A DNA stretch of 46,398 bases from Chloroflexota bacterium. Lineage in GTDB: Bacteria > Chloroflexota > FW602-bin22 > JACPRP01. Position 1 is the first letter of the stretch, and each line of letters begins with the position of its first letter. Below are positions 1 through 8,092 of this stretch, piece by piece. A program made the translations under genes and the position numbers. Location: the NCBI GenBank assembly GCA_016210495.1, contig JACQUC010000150.1, forward strand, positions 1 to 46,398. The letters are read 5' to 3'. The notes under the pieces are model-generated. The model had not been told where the DNA came from, did not search any database, and saw only the letters and a list, made by a program, of their open reading frames with translations.

Positions 1-24
1 GCACCCTGCAGGGTGCGGCTACGG
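1..24. repeat. Dispersed palindromic repeat, edge copy
   Basis: The first 16 bases are a perfect palindrome (GCACCCTG then CAGGGTGC), followed by GGCTACGG. The reverse complement of all 24 bases matches 32117-32140 at 23 of 24 positions, so this is one member of a dispersed repeat family. The element is probably cut by the window edge. It lies just beyond the 3' end of the DUF72 gene, where it could also form a transcript-end hairpin. Confidence 0.75.
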
Positions 25-852
25 GTTACTGACCCCCGGCCCCTGGCCCCCAATCCCCAAAAGGCCGGCTATGTCTCTGGCATTACGGACGGAGTAGTCG
101 TGGTAGCAGTTGTTCATCAGGACGTGAACTTGCTGAGTGTTCAGCGCCAGTTCCTTGATCTTTGGCACCCACTCGGCTAGCTCTTCTTGCTTGTACAGGT
201 AGTTGAAACGCTGCTCCACCGTTATGCCGCGCTTGAACCACGAGTCCTTGTTGCGACCGTGGAACCTGACCACGGCGATCTCCGACGTGGCCCTGGCGAC
301 CGGAGGCACAGTGGAACCAGAGAATTGGGGCTCGTCGACGGAGACGAAGGCCAGGTCGTTTTCTCGCAGAAAGCGAAACGTTTGCGCCTCGGCATTTGGA
401 TAGAGCCAGCTACCGTGTCGGAACTCGACGGCCAGTCGGTATCCTGGCATCTGGTCCTTGCACTCTCGTATGTACCCGATATTCTTCTCGGAGAAGCGGA
501 ACCAGGGTGGAAACTGGAACAACACGACGCCTAGCTTGCCCGCCTCTTTTAGCGGCTCCAGCGCCGAGCCGAACTTCCGGAAGGTGTCCGCCGAAGGTTC
601 TACGTCCTCGTCGTGCTTGGTGAGCTCCCGGTAGGCCTTCACGTCGAATATGAATCCTTCAGGCGTCCGCTCTGCCCACAGCTTGAAATTCTGATAGCGA
701 GGCATATGATAGTAAGTCGAGTCGACCTCCACCACCCTGAAGTGCTGGGCGTAATACTTGATCATATCTCGGTCCTGGATGTCACTGGGGTAGAAAGTAC
801 CTTTCAGCCCCACGTTCGACCAACTGCAGGTACCGATGAGAATATCGGCCAT
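19..852 (-). CDS. DUF72 (YecE-like) family protein
   Basis: This 277-residue protein has the full length and pattern of the DUF72/YecE family, a TIM-barrel-like fold of unknown biochemical role. Family signatures seen are an N-terminal IGTCSWS, EVDSTYY near residue 43, FQFPPWF near 113, AVEFRHGSW near 142 and VSVDEP near 171. The ATG at 852 is preceded on the minus strand by GGAGGGGG seven bases away, a strong ribosome site that supports this start. It is transcribed away from the polysaccharide locus and is separated from it by a MITE, so it is probably an unrelated neighbour. The last residues (QGPGVSNP) are low complexity and run into the palindromic repeat at the window edge. Confidence 0.9.
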   Translation of the reverse strand: MADILIGTCSWSNVGLKGTFYPSDIQDRDMIKYYAQHFRVVEVDSTYYHMPRYQNFKLWAERTPEGFIFDVKAYRELTKHDEDVEPSADTFRKFGSALEPLKEAGKLGVVLFQFPPWFRFSEKNIGYIRECKDQMPGYRLAVEFRHGSWLYPNAEAQTFRFLRENDLAFVSVDEPQFSGSTVPPVARATSEIAVVRFHGRNKDSWFKRGITVEQRFNYLYKQEELAEWVPKIKELALNTQQVHVLMNNCYHDYSVRNARDIAGLLGIGGQGPGVSNP

Positions 853-903
853 ATCTTAGCCCCCTCCGGCATCGTACTTTTCCGCGTGCGAATTGCCAAT
901 TAT

Positions 904-1061
904 TTGAGGCATGGTTATTAATCCAACAAGGCGCGCAAAAGCGGACTGGGAAGGTTGAGCCGGGAGCAGCCGGGAGCGCAGGCGTCTCGCCCGCGAGGCG
1001 GCGGGCAGGCGAGACGCCTGCGCTCCCAGATTCCTCCCAGCGAATTGTGACCAAGCCTCAA
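904..1061. mobile_element. MITE-like element with 5-bp target duplication
   Basis: The ends TTGAGGCATGGT (904-915) and the reverse complement of 1050-1061, TTGAGGCTTGGT, match at 11 of 12 positions. Both ends are flanked by ATTAT (899-903 and 1062-1066), consistent with a 5-bp target-site duplication. The flank is AT-rich, so chance is possible. Inside is a perfect 20-bp inverted repeat (972-991 with 1008-1027, 16-base loop). The size, terminal repeats and lack of coding capacity fit a non-autonomous miniature transposable element. No transposase in the window has recognisably matching ends. Confidence 0.7.
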
Positions 1062-1132
1062 ATTATTTTACCATCGATGAGCCTTCTATTGCACGTCGGT
1101 GGCGAGTGGGATGCTCGGCTCGGCGCGATCAC

Positions 1133-1161
1133 TTCAAAACCGCCCGGCTTTATGATATCAT
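1133..1161 (+). promoter_or_regulatory. Candidate promoter for glycosyltransferase at 1210
   Basis: TTCAAA (1133-1138), a 17-base spacer and TATCAT (1156-1161), with a TGA extended -10. The -35 match is weak. Transcription would begin near 1168, about 40 bases before the TTG start. Confidence 0.35.
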
Positions 1162-1209
1162 ACCCGCGCACTGCCGCAAACCAAGATTCGCAGTGGGAGC
1201 GACTTTTCT

Positions 1210-1899
1210 TTGGATAACTTCAAGCTTTCCGTAATTATGCCGGTCTACAACGAAAAGGAAACCATCGAGGAGATCCTGCGCCGCGTGGCGAAGGTGAGGA
1301 TCAACAAGGAGATCGTCGTCGTGGATGACTGCTCCACCGATGGGACGCGGGAGATATTGCAGAAACTGTCGGACAACGGCGAGTTTCACGTGCTCTTCCA
1401 TCCCGTGAACCGTGGCAAGGGAGCGGCAATCCGAACGGCGCTGGAGAATGCAACCGGCGACATTATCATCGTGCAGGACGCCGACCTGGAGTACGATCCG
1501 TCGGACTATCGAAAGGTCCTCCGGCCTATCCTCACGGGCAAGGCCAAGGTGGTGTACGGCTCGCGGTTTCTCGGCGAGCACAAAGCTATGTACTTCTGGC
1601 ACATGGTCGGTAACAAGCTGCTGACCCTAATCACCAACATCCTCTTCGACACGACGTTGACGGATATGGAGACCTGCTACAAGGCCTTCGCCGCCGAAGT
1701 CATCAAGCCCGTGAAGATCCGCTCTGACCGGTTCGAGTTCGAGCCCGAGATCACGGCCAAGGTGCTCAAGCGAGGCTACCGCATCTACGAAGTGCCCATT
1801 TCCTACGCGGGCCGCGAGTACAACGAAGGGAAGAAGATCGGTTGGAAGGACTTTTTCGGGGCGGTGGCCAGCCTCGTGCGATTTCGGTTCCTCGATTAG
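1210..1899 (+). CDS. Glycosyltransferase family 2, DPM1-like
   Basis: The 229-residue protein has the length and motifs of soluble polyprenyl-phosphate sugar transferases related to dolichol-phosphate mannose synthase. These enzymes move a sugar from NDP-sugar to undecaprenyl/dolichyl phosphate. Seen are SVIMPVYNEKETI near residue 8, VVVDDCSTDGT near 36, QDADLEYDP near 91 (the DXD-type nucleotide/metal site) and YGSRFLGE near 117. No C-terminal membrane segments are present. The start is TTG with GGGAG nine bases upstream. Its product could feed the three GT39-like membrane glycosyltransferases in this window, which use lipid-linked donors; that link is inference. The sugar cannot be told from sequence. 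Confidence 0.85.
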   Translation: MDNFKLSVIMPVYNEKETIEEILRRVAKVRINKEIVVVDDCSTDGTREILQKLSDNGEFHVLFHPVNRGKGAAIRTALENATGDIIIVQDADLEYDPSDYRKVLRPILTGKAKVVYGSRFLGEHKAMYFWHMVGNKLLTLITNILFDTTLTDMETCYKAFAAEVIKPVKIRSDRFEFEPEITAKVLKRGYRIYEVPISYAGREYNEGKKIGWKDFFGAVASLVRFRFLD

Positions 1900-1920
1900 G
1901 CGCAGCAATCGCCAGGTTGC

Positions 1921-1949
1921 TTGCCAACGCCAAAGCTTTGTGCTATACT
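1921..1949 (+). promoter_or_regulatory. Promoter of the export permease operon
   Basis: TTGCCA (1921-1926), a 17-base spacer and TATACT (1944-1949) with TGC directly before the -10 (extended -10). Transcription would start near 1956, leaving about an 80-base leader before the ATG at 2037. Confidence 0.7.
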
Positions 1950-2036
1950 AGCGCACTGCCGGGCCAGGGCGTGCGTATAGTATTTTGCTCACGCCTGTGC
2001 TAAGCAACCAAGCGACACTGAGAACTGGGCGAGGGT

Positions 2037-2828
2037 ATGGGGGGAATCAGGGACCGCTTTTCCGAGTTGATCCACTACCGCGAGCTTGTGCGCAATCTGG
2101 TCGTCAGGGACCTGAAGGTACGTTACAAGAGCAGCGTGCTTGGCTTCGTCTGGTCGCTCCTCAATCCGTTACTGATGATGGTCGTTTTCACCCTGGTCTT
2201 CTCGGTGATGATGCCCAATAACAGGATCGAGAACTTCCCCGTATTCGTCCTGTGTGCCCTCCTCCCCTGGAACTGGTTATCCTTTTCGATCGGGGGCTCT
2301 ATTGGAAGCATCGTCGGCAACGCGAACCTCATCAAGAAGGTCTATTTTCCAAGGGAGCTGCTGCCCGCCAGCACGGTGTTTTCGAACCTGGTCAACTTTC
2401 TGCTGGCGTCCGTCGTCCTTTTCGCCATGCTCGTCGTCTTCGGCGTCGGCCTGAAGCCGGCGGCGCTGCTGCTGCCCGTTGTGATCCTCACCCAGACCCT
2501 TTTCCTGCTGGGAATCGGCTTCTTCCTTTCGGCGTTAAACGTGTTCTTCCGGGACACAGAAGTGATCATGGACGTTGTCCTGCTGGCGTGGTTTTTCACC
2601 ACACCCATCTTCTACGACATCCACGACCTGTTCCCGCAATACGAGCAACTGCTCTACTGGGTCAACCCGATGGCCTCGCTGATTGAAATGTACAGGAATG
2701 TCCTGCTCCGAGGCATCGTTCCGCCGCCGGAGTTCTTGCTGCGCACCCTCGTTACGTGTCTCGCCATTCTGGCGCTAGGGTACCTGTACTTCGTGCGAAA
2801 GGCCAAGTGGTTTGGGGAAGAGCTGTGA
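2037..2828 (+). CDS. wzm: ABC-2 type polysaccharide export permease (Wzm/TagG-like)
   Basis: This is a 263-residue integral membrane protein of the Wzm/TagG/RfbA family, the channel half of an ABC transporter that exports finished O-antigen-like or teichoic-acid-like chains. Family marks are the N-terminal interface helix (RELVRNLVVRDLKVRYK near residue 16), GFVWSLLNPLLMMVVFTLVFS near 36, and WFFTTPIFYDI and YWVNPMASLIEMYRNVLL in the second half. Six membrane segments are expected and at least six hydrophobic stretches are visible. The partner ATPase is not adjacent: it sits about 20 kb away at 22969. The ATG at 2037 has a GAGGG very close upstream. It lies between two promoters (1921-1949 and 2841-2849). 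Confidence 0.93.
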   Translation: MGGIRDRFSELIHYRELVRNLVVRDLKVRYKSSVLGFVWSLLNPLLMMVVFTLVFSVMMPNNRIENFPVFVLCALLPWNWLSFSIGGSIGSIVGNANLIKKVYFPRELLPASTVFSNLVNFLLASVVLFAMLVVFGVGLKPAALLLPVVILTQTLFLLGIGFFLSALNVFFRDTEVIMDVVLLAWFFTTPIFYDIHDLFPQYEQLLYWVNPMASLIEMYRNVLLRGIVPPPEFLLRTLVTCLAILALGYLYFVRKAKWFGEEL

Positions 2829-2840
2829 AGAAGCCCTTTG

Positions 2841-2849
2841 TGGTATACT
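2841..2849 (+). promoter_or_regulatory. Extended -10 promoter before the SIS gene
   Basis: TGG directly followed by TATACT (2844-2849) forms an extended -10 in the gap between the permease and the SIS gene. I see no good -35 at 16-18 bases. Transcription would begin near 2856, about 50 bases before the ATG at 2908. Confidence 0.5.
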
Positions 2850-2907
2850 GTTCCCCTATTCGGCGAAGGTAGTGGGCATTGGCACGAGTTATTAGAGAGA
2901 ATTTGCG

Positions 2908-3504
2908 ATGAGCTTTACGCAGCAATACCTTTTTGAAGTCATCCAAGTCCTACAGCAACTGGACGAAGGTGCCATCGACAGGATGGTCACACTGCTGGCT
3001 GAGACTCGCGAGCTCGGGGGCCGGCTGTTCATTTTGGGGGTCGGAGGCAGTGCCGCGAACGCCTCGCACGCGGTGAACGATTTCCGCAAGATCGTCGGAC
3101 TCGAGACATACACGCCGACCGATAACGTCTCGGAGCTGACCGCTCGCACGAATGACGACGGGTGGGCGAGTGTGTTCGAGGCCTGGCTACGCACGAGCCA
3201 CTTACGTCCGTCTGACCTGGTGATGGTTCTGTCGGTCGGCGGGGGGAACGTCAAGGAGAACGTCAGTCCCAACCTGGTTGCCGCGCTACAGTACGCCAAG
3301 CAGGTGGGGGCGCGGATTGGTGGCGTCGTGGGCCGAGATGGAGGATACACCGCGCAGGTGGCCGACGCTTGCGTCATCGTCCCGACGGTCAACGCAGCCC
3401 ACGTGACGCCACACACAGAGGCCTTCCAGGCGGTCATCTGGCACCTGCTGGTGTCGCACCCGCACCTCAAAGCTGCCGAGACGAAGTGGGAGTCGGTCCC
3501 GTGA
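2908..3504 (+). CDS. SIS-domain phosphosugar isomerase, GmhA-like
   Basis: The 198-residue protein is a single SIS domain most like GmhA (sedoheptulose 7-phosphate isomerase, making D-glycero-D-manno-heptose 7-phosphate). Visible are VGGSAANASHAVNDF near residue 46, the phosphate-binding SVGGGNVKENVSPN near 110 and TPHTEAFQAVIWHLL near 170. GmhA uses a His and a Glu around the GGSAADAQHFAAE segment and a Gln/His pair in the late helix. Here the early His and late His are kept, but the catalytic Glu position appears to be Asp (NDF) and the late Gln is Glu. Heptose isomerase activity is therefore likely but not certain. The following phosphatase gene starts inside its stop codon, supporting a joint pathway. 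Confidence 0.8.
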   Translation: MSFTQQYLFEVIQVLQQLDEGAIDRMVTLLAETRELGGRLFILGVGGSAANASHAVNDFRKIVGLETYTPTDNVSELTARTNDDGWASVFEAWLRTSHLRPSDLVMVLSVGGGNVKENVSPNLVAALQYAKQVGARIGGVVGRDGGYTAQVADACVIVPTVNAAHVTPHTEAFQAVIWHLLVSHPHLKAAETKWESVP

Positions 3505-4049
3505 GGGGTAGGCAGCACCGGGCGGTTTTTCTGGACCGGGATGGCGTGTTGAATCAGGCTGTCATTAAGGATGGAAAGCCGTATCCGCCCAGCAGCCTGG
3601 CCGAACTAGAGCTAACGCCGGATGCGCGTGGTCCACTGGAGACATTGAAAGCAGCGGGCTTTCTGCTGATTGGCATCACCAACCAGCCCGACGTGGCGCG
3701 TGGCACGATGTCTCGCGAGGTGGTGGAGGCCATCAACGCGAGGATTCTCGCTGCCCTGCCTCTGCAGGAGATTCTCGTCTGTTATCACGACGACGGCGAC
3801 CACTGTGATTGTCGCAAGCCGGCACCGGGGCTGTTGCTGCGTGCCGCCGCGCAAAACGACGTCGATCTGTCCAGAAGCTACATGGTCGGCGACCGATGGC
3901 GAGATGTCGATGCCGGCCGCCGAGCCGGCTGCCGGACGATTTTTGTAGATCGCGGCTACTTGGGAGAACCGCTCGACACCTCGCCGGATTGGCGCGTGCA
4001 CTCGCTGCGGGAGGCGGTGGAGTGGATTGTGGAACAGTCTGCGGTGTGA
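3501..4049 (+). CDS. HAD-IIIA phosphatase, GmhB-like (heptose bisphosphate phosphatase)
   Basis: From the GTG at 3501 (GTGA overlap with the SIS stop) the product is 182 residues, the size of GmhB/HisB-N phosphatases. It carries the HAD motifs FLDRDGVLN near residue 10 (nucleophile and acid/base Asp), GITNQPDVARG near 58, CRKPAPG near 107 and MVGDRWRDVDAG near 130. A zinc-binding loop C-x-H-x5-C-x-C (CYHDDGDHCDC) matches the GmhB class. The expected reaction is removal of the 7-phosphate from D-glycero-D-manno-heptose 1,7-bisphosphate. The frame is open upstream to 3369, but that part lies inside the SIS gene and lacks homology. A kinase making the bisphosphate is not found in the window. Confidence 0.85.
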   Translation: MRGRQHRAVFLDRDGVLNQAVIKDGKPYPPSSLAELELTPDARGPLETLKAAGFLLIGITNQPDVARGTMSREVVEAINARILAALPLQEILVCYHDDGDHCDCRKPAPGLLLRAAAQNDVDLSRSYMVGDRWRDVDAGRRAGCRTIFVDRGYLGEPLDTSPDWRVHSLREAVEWIVEQSAV

Positions 4050-4056
4050 GGAAGAC

Positions 4057-5226
4057 GTGACTTCGCGGGTTCTAACCATAATTGGCACGCGCCCCGAGGC
4101 GATAAAGCTAGCGCCTGTCATCAAGAGAATTCAAAACTGTCCAAGCGGGCTTGAGTCGGTCGTGTGCGTCACCGCTCAACATCGTGAGATGCTCGATCAG
4201 GTTCTCGGGCTGTTCGAGATCACACCAGACTACGACCTCAACCTGATGTCAGAGGGGCAAACCCTCCATTCGCTGACCGCCTCGGTGATCACATCTGTCA
4301 CAAGTGTCCTGGAGAAAACACGTCCTGGCATGGTGCTGGTTCAGGGGGACACGACCACGGCTATGGTGAGTGCGCTGGCCAGCTTCTACGAGCAGGTGCC
4401 GGTCGGCCACGTGGAGGCAGGCTTACGGACAGACAACAGATACAATCCTTTTCCCGAGGAGATCAACCGGCGGCTGATTAGTGAGCTTGCCACTTTGCAC
4501 TTCGCTCCCACCCAAACCGCCGTGAGTGCCCTGTTGCGCGCGGGAATATCGGCTGACACCATTTTCCTCACCGGCAACTCGGTTGTCGATGCCTTGCTGT
4601 TTATGGTCAAGAATCTGCGGCCGACTGATTTGAAGCTGCCACTGAGGGGCGATAAGCTTATCCTGGTTACCGCCCATCGAAGGGAGAACTTCGGCCGTCC
4701 CATCCAAAACATCTGCCTGGCTCTGAGGAAGCTGGCGACAGACCACGCCGACTTAGATATCGTCTACCCGGTGCACTTGAATCCGAGCATTCAAGAACCC
4801 GTGTACCGCCTTCTCGCCAACCGACCGGGTATTCACCTCGTGCCCCCTCTCGACTATATGACCTTTGTGTCACTGATGGCCAAGTGCTACATCGTGCTCA
4901 GCGATTCCGGAGGAATTCAAGAGGAAGCGCCGGCGCTGGGGAAGCCCGTGCTCGTGCTGCGGACGACAACCGAGCGTCCAGAGGCGATCCAGGCAGGCAC
5001 CGCGAAATTGGTCGGCGTCGAGACCGAAGCCATAGTCGAGCAGGCAGAGGTGCTACTTGGCGACCAGATGGAGTACCGACGCATGGCAACGGCCATCAGC
5101 CCGTACGGTGATGGGCATGCAGCCGAGAGGATAGTCGATGCGATCAGGGTCCACTTTGAGCCGCTATCGTGTTTTGGGGTCAGGAACAAGGGTATGTTGA
5201 CAAACGCGGATTTGACAGGGCTGTGA
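4057..5226 (+). CDS. wecB: UDP-N-acetylglucosamine 2-epimerase family
   Basis: The 389-residue GT-B-fold enzyme belongs to the WecB/WbpI family, which converts UDP-GlcNAc to UDP-ManNAc or the 2,3-diacetamido uronic acid analogue. Motifs are IGTRPEAIKLAPV at residues 7-19, HVEAGLRT near 115, VTAHRRENFG near 205 and the C-terminal SDSGGIQEEAP..GKPVLVLR with TTERPEA. The GTG at 4057 is chosen because GAGGAAG sits just upstream and the conserved N terminus begins there; the upstream TTG at 4027 is inside the phosphatase gene. Given a 3-aminotransferase and an acyltransferase at 34.5-36.3 kb, a WbpI-type substrate is an alternative to plain UDP-GlcNAc. Confidence 0.9.
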   Translation: MTSRVLTIIGTRPEAIKLAPVIKRIQNCPSGLESVVCVTAQHREMLDQVLGLFEITPDYDLNLMSEGQTLHSLTASVITSVTSVLEKTRPGMVLVQGDTTTAMVSALASFYEQVPVGHVEAGLRTDNRYNPFPEEINRRLISELATLHFAPTQTAVSALLRAGISADTIFLTGNSVVDALLFMVKNLRPTDLKLPLRGDKLILVTAHRRENFGRPIQNICLALRKLATDHADLDIVYPVHLNPSIQEPVYRLLANRPGIHLVPPLDYMTFVSLMAKCYIVLSDSGGIQEEAPALGKPVLVLRTTTERPEAIQAGTAKLVGVETEAIVEQAEVLLGDQMEYRRMATAISPYGDGHAAERIVDAIRVHFEPLSCFGVRNKGMLTNADLTGL

Positions 5227-6254
5227 AGTCATTTCTCACGCCGAAGGTCTTCGTCGGCACCGCTATTAGCATACTGGCCTTGTGGCTGGCCGTACGGGAC
5301 GTGCCATTTGGGGAGCTTGGGAATGCCCTGCAGGGCGCAAGCTACGTGTGGCTGATACCGGCCGTGGCGCTACACTTCTTGAGTATCGGCGCGCGCGCCC
5401 AACGCTGGGTAGTGCTGCTAGGCAAGCAAGGGAGTTTAGCAGATTCCTTCTGGGCCCAAAGCATCGGCTATCTGTTTACCAATATTCTCCCCTTGCGCGC
5501 CGGTGAGCCTGCACGCGTGATCGCCATGGCCGAACGTTGCAGGCTCCCGATCCTGCAGGTGGCGGCCTCGGCTGTGGTGGAAAGGCTGCTTGACCTCGCG
5601 ACTATTTTGCTCATCTTGTTGTTGGTGCTCCCCTGGATGCAGGTCCCCATGCTGGTGATACAGGCGGGACAATCATTTGGGGCGGTGATGCTGGTTGCGC
5701 TGGTGGCCTTGCTGCTCGCAGTGCGCCTGAGTGGCCGGGGCGAGAGGATATTGCAGTCTGTCTGCAATCACGTTACACTGCTGCCTCGGGAGTCGATTCT
5801 GGCACGTTGGCGACAGACGGTCGATGGCCTCGCTCCATTGAAGCACTTCAACGTAGCCGTCTGGTCCGTTGGCTGGTCATCGCTGGCGTGGGCGTCTTCT
5901 TTGGCAATCAACTGGAGTGTTTTGCGCGTATTCGAGGCAGACGCCAGCCTGGTCGAAGCAGCGTTCATGCAGGTTGCGCTGGCGCTGGCTGTGACGATAC
6001 CGTCCAGCCCTGGCTTCATCGGGGTCTTTCAGTTGGCGGGGCAGCAGGCCCTGGTTCTGCCATTTGGGGCGAAATACACGGCGGCTAACGCGCTGGCGAT
6101 CACCATGGTCGCCCACATGACGTATTACTTGCTGACATCGGCCCTTGGCGTGGCCGGGCTCTGGAAACTGGGGAGCTCGTTGGCGAGGGTTGGCCGCGTC
6201 GTCAAGAGTGAGCTCTCGTCCGGCAGCAGTGCCTCGAAGAAAGTTGCCTGGTAG
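5223..6254 (+). CDS. Lysylphosphatidylglycerol synthase TM / UPF0104 flippase-like protein
   Basis: From GTG 5223 (GTGA overlap with the epimerase stop) this is a 343-residue multi-pass membrane protein of the UPF0104 / MprF N-terminal family. The family shows YLFTNILPLRAGEPARV near residue 83 and AVTIPSSPGFIGVFQLAG near 257, both seen here, with about eight hydrophobic segments. Relatives in polysaccharide loci are thought to move or flip lipids or lipid-linked sugars; the exact role is unknown. A second, independent member lies at 38082. A degenerate copy of the last 40 codons of this gene is found at 9018-9157. Confidence 0.85.
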   Translation: MKSFLTPKVFVGTAISILALWLAVRDVPFGELGNALQGASYVWLIPAVALHFLSIGARAQRWVVLLGKQGSLADSFWAQSIGYLFTNILPLRAGEPARVIAMAERCRLPILQVAASAVVERLLDLATILLILLLVLPWMQVPMLVIQAGQSFGAVMLVALVALLLAVRLSGRGERILQSVCNHVTLLPRESILARWRQTVDGLAPLKHFNVAVWSVGWSSLAWASSLAINWSVLRVFEADASLVEAAFMQVALALAVTIPSSPGFIGVFQLAGQQALVLPFGAKYTAANALAITMVAHMTYYLLTSALGVAGLWKLGSSLARVGRVVKSELSSGSSASKKVAW

Positions 6255-6268
6255 CTCGGAGGGGTTAG

Positions 6269-7222
6269 ATGCGTAGTTTTGTGGCCGGCGGTGCCGGTTT
6301 CATTGGTAGCCATCTGGTTGCCCGATTGGTGCAAGATCCGACCGCCAACGTGGTCGTCTACGATAACTTCAGCTCGGGGCAGGAGTGGCATCTCGGGGCT
6401 CTCGTGAACGAACCGCGACTGCGTGTCGTACGCGCCGATATGAAAGACCTGTCGACACTTTCGGAGTCGATGGCTGGTGCAGATGTGGTCTATCACCTGG
6501 CCTCAAATCCGGACATCGCCAAAGCCGTCAGCCAGCCGGACATAGACTTTTGGGAAGGCACGTATCTAACGCAAAATATTCTGGAGGCGATGCGCCGGAA
6601 CTCTGTTGGAAAAATAATCTATGCATCAGGGAGCGGAATCTACGGTGAGACAGGGCTGCTGGAAGTCCCCGAAGATCACGGCCCGCTGCTGCCGATCTCG
6701 ACATACGGGGCCAGCAAGCTGGCCGGCGAGGCATTGATCTGCGCCTACTGCCACCTTTTCGATATCCAGGGACGAGTCTACCGTTTTGCCAATGTCGTGG
6801 GACCACGGCAGACGCACGGGGTCGCATATGATTTCATTCGCCGTTTGCGCGAGAATCCGCACCGGCTGCGCATCCTGGGAGACGGGAACCAGAGCAAGTC
6901 GTACATTCACGTCGAAGACGTGCTCGACGCAATTCACTGGACTGATGCGCGCTCGGCGCAGCGGTTCGACTACTTCAACGTGGCAACCGGCGACTACATC
7001 ACTGTCCGGGAGATCGCGGATCTTGTGGTGGAAGAAACTGGGCTGCCCCGTGGTGAGCTAGAGTACGAGTTCACGGGCGGAGATCGGGGTTGGAAGGGCG
7101 ACGTCCCGGTGGTGCGCTTCGACCTGAGAAAGATTCATGGGCTGGGGTGGCGTGCGCGTTGGTCATCGCGCGAGGCGATGCGCAAGGCCGTACGGGCGAT
7201 GCTGGCAGAGGTTTCTGACTAA
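6269..7222 (+). CDS. NAD-dependent sugar epimerase/dehydratase (extended SDR)
   Basis: A 317-residue extended short-chain dehydrogenase acting on an NDP-sugar. The Rossmann motif GGAGFIGSHL is at residues 7-16, the catalytic YGASK is near 150 and a Ser precedes it (ASGSGIYGE near 123). Also seen are VYHLASNPDI near 77 and SYIHVEDVLDAI near 210, typical of UDP-glucose 4-epimerase and decarboxylase relatives. The substrate cannot be fixed; the neighbours suggest a GDP- or UDP-heptose or a UDP-hexose. The ATG at 6269 has GGAGGGG about seven bases upstream. It follows the flippase-like gene by 14 bases. Confidence 0.88.
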   Translation: MRSFVAGGAGFIGSHLVARLVQDPTANVVVYDNFSSGQEWHLGALVNEPRLRVVRADMKDLSTLSESMAGADVVYHLASNPDIAKAVSQPDIDFWEGTYLTQNILEAMRRNSVGKIIYASGSGIYGETGLLEVPEDHGPLLPISTYGASKLAGEALICAYCHLFDIQGRVYRFANVVGPRQTHGVAYDFIRRLRENPHRLRILGDGNQSKSYIHVEDVLDAIHWTDARSAQRFDYFNVATGDYITVREIADLVVEETGLPRGELEYEFTGGDRGWKGDVPVVRFDLRKIHGLGWRARWSSREAMRKAVRAMLAEVSD

Positions 7223-7272
7223 GAGGTGCGTTTCCGCTTCGATTTCGAAGGCATGTAGGTGATTGCTCAGTT

Positions 7273-8001
7273 ATGAGTCGAATGATGCTGCCGGTGGCGA
7301 TTTTGGCGGGCGGTCTGGCCACGCGCCTCCAGCCCTTGACTAACGCCATTCCCAAATCACTTGCGGATGTGAATGGCGAGCCATTTGTCTCTCACCAACT
7401 TCGTCTGCTGCGCAGAAACGGGTTTGATCGCGTGGTGATCTGCGCGGGCTTCCTTGGCGAGATGATCCGGGAGTTTGTGGGGGATGGTCGAGGCTGGGGA
7501 CTGGAGATCGAGTTCTCATTCGACGGTCCGAAGCTACGTGGCACTGCCGGGGCTTTGAAAGAAGCCTTGCCGCTGCTCGGGGAGAGCTTCTTCGTGCTGT
7601 ACGGTGATTCCTACCTGCCCTGCGACTACGCGTCGGTTCGGGTCGCTTTCGAGGCGAGCGGCAAACCGGCGCTAATGACCGTTTTCCGGAACGAAGGCCG
7701 CTGGGACACGAGCAACGTCGAGTTTGCAGATGGACAGATTCGCGCATGCGACAAGCTGAATCGCACGCCAGGGATGCACCATATCGATTATGGTCTCGGT
7801 GCGTTCCATCGCTCCGCCCTGGATACTGTTCCTTGGGATCGGCCATACGATCTGGCCGCTCTTTACCAGCGCCTCCTGGCCCAGGGACATTTGGCGGCTT
7901 ACGAGGTTGGCCAGCGTTTTTACGAGATCGGATGGATGGAGGGCCTTGAGGAGACACGCCGTTACCTGCGAGAGAACGAGAGCGCACGTGGGACTAGCTA
8001 G
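7273..8001 (+). CDS. Sugar-phosphate nucleotidyltransferase, HddC-like
   Basis: The 242-residue protein is a sugar-1-phosphate nucleotidyltransferase. It shows the activation loop LAGGLATRLQPLTNAIPKSL near residue 10, the nucleotide-binding region FDGPKLRGTAGALKEAL near 82 and the metal-site VLYGDSYLP near 107. The end (VGQRFYEIGWMEGLEETRRYL) resembles HddC, the D-glycero-alpha-D-manno-heptose 1-phosphate guanylyltransferase, rather than the longer GlmU/RfbA forms. Together with the GmhA- and GmhB-like genes this suggests GDP-heptose synthesis, but glucose- or mannose-1-phosphate use is not excluded. The gene ends within a fourfold CTAG repeat. Confidence 0.82.
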   Translation: MSRMMLPVAILAGGLATRLQPLTNAIPKSLADVNGEPFVSHQLRLLRRNGFDRVVICAGFLGEMIREFVGDGRGWGLEIEFSFDGPKLRGTAGALKEALPLLGESFFVLYGDSYLPCDYASVRVAFEASGKPALMTVFRNEGRWDTSNVEFADGQIRACDKLNRTPGMHHIDYGLGAFHRSALDTVPWDRPYDLAALYQRLLAQGHLAAYEVGQRFYEIGWMEGLEETRRYLRENESARGTS

Positions 8002-8009
8002 CTAGCTAG
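7994..8009. repeat. Four CTAG units at the end of the nucleotidyltransferase gene
   Basis: CTAG is repeated four times without interruption and the stop codon TAG is part of it. With the flanking GGGA and TTCCC it makes an almost perfect palindrome (7990-8014). CTAG is usually avoided in bacteria. It may be a transcript-end hairpin or replication slippage. Confidence 0.6.
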
Positions 8010-8092
8010 TTCCCGGTGCAAGATTCCTCCGCCGGGGGTACGGCAGTGACATTCGTTGTGACACTCAAACCATCTAGGGGGAGGGGGGGAAA

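Larger units (their letters stand above)
853..1209. other. Intergenic region carrying a MITE and a promoter
   Basis: This 357-base gap between divergent genes holds no credible coding sequence. It contains a 158-bp inverted-repeat element (904-1061) and a candidate promoter (1133-1161) for the glycosyltransferase at 1210. Short open frames on both strands across the repeat are by-products of its palindromic sequence. Confidence 0.7.

Noticed and set aside
2892..3518. A 208-codon minus-strand frame over the SIS gene
   Set aside because: Its composition (Ser, Thr, Pro rich) is that of an antisense shadow, and it covers exactly the SIS coding sequence.
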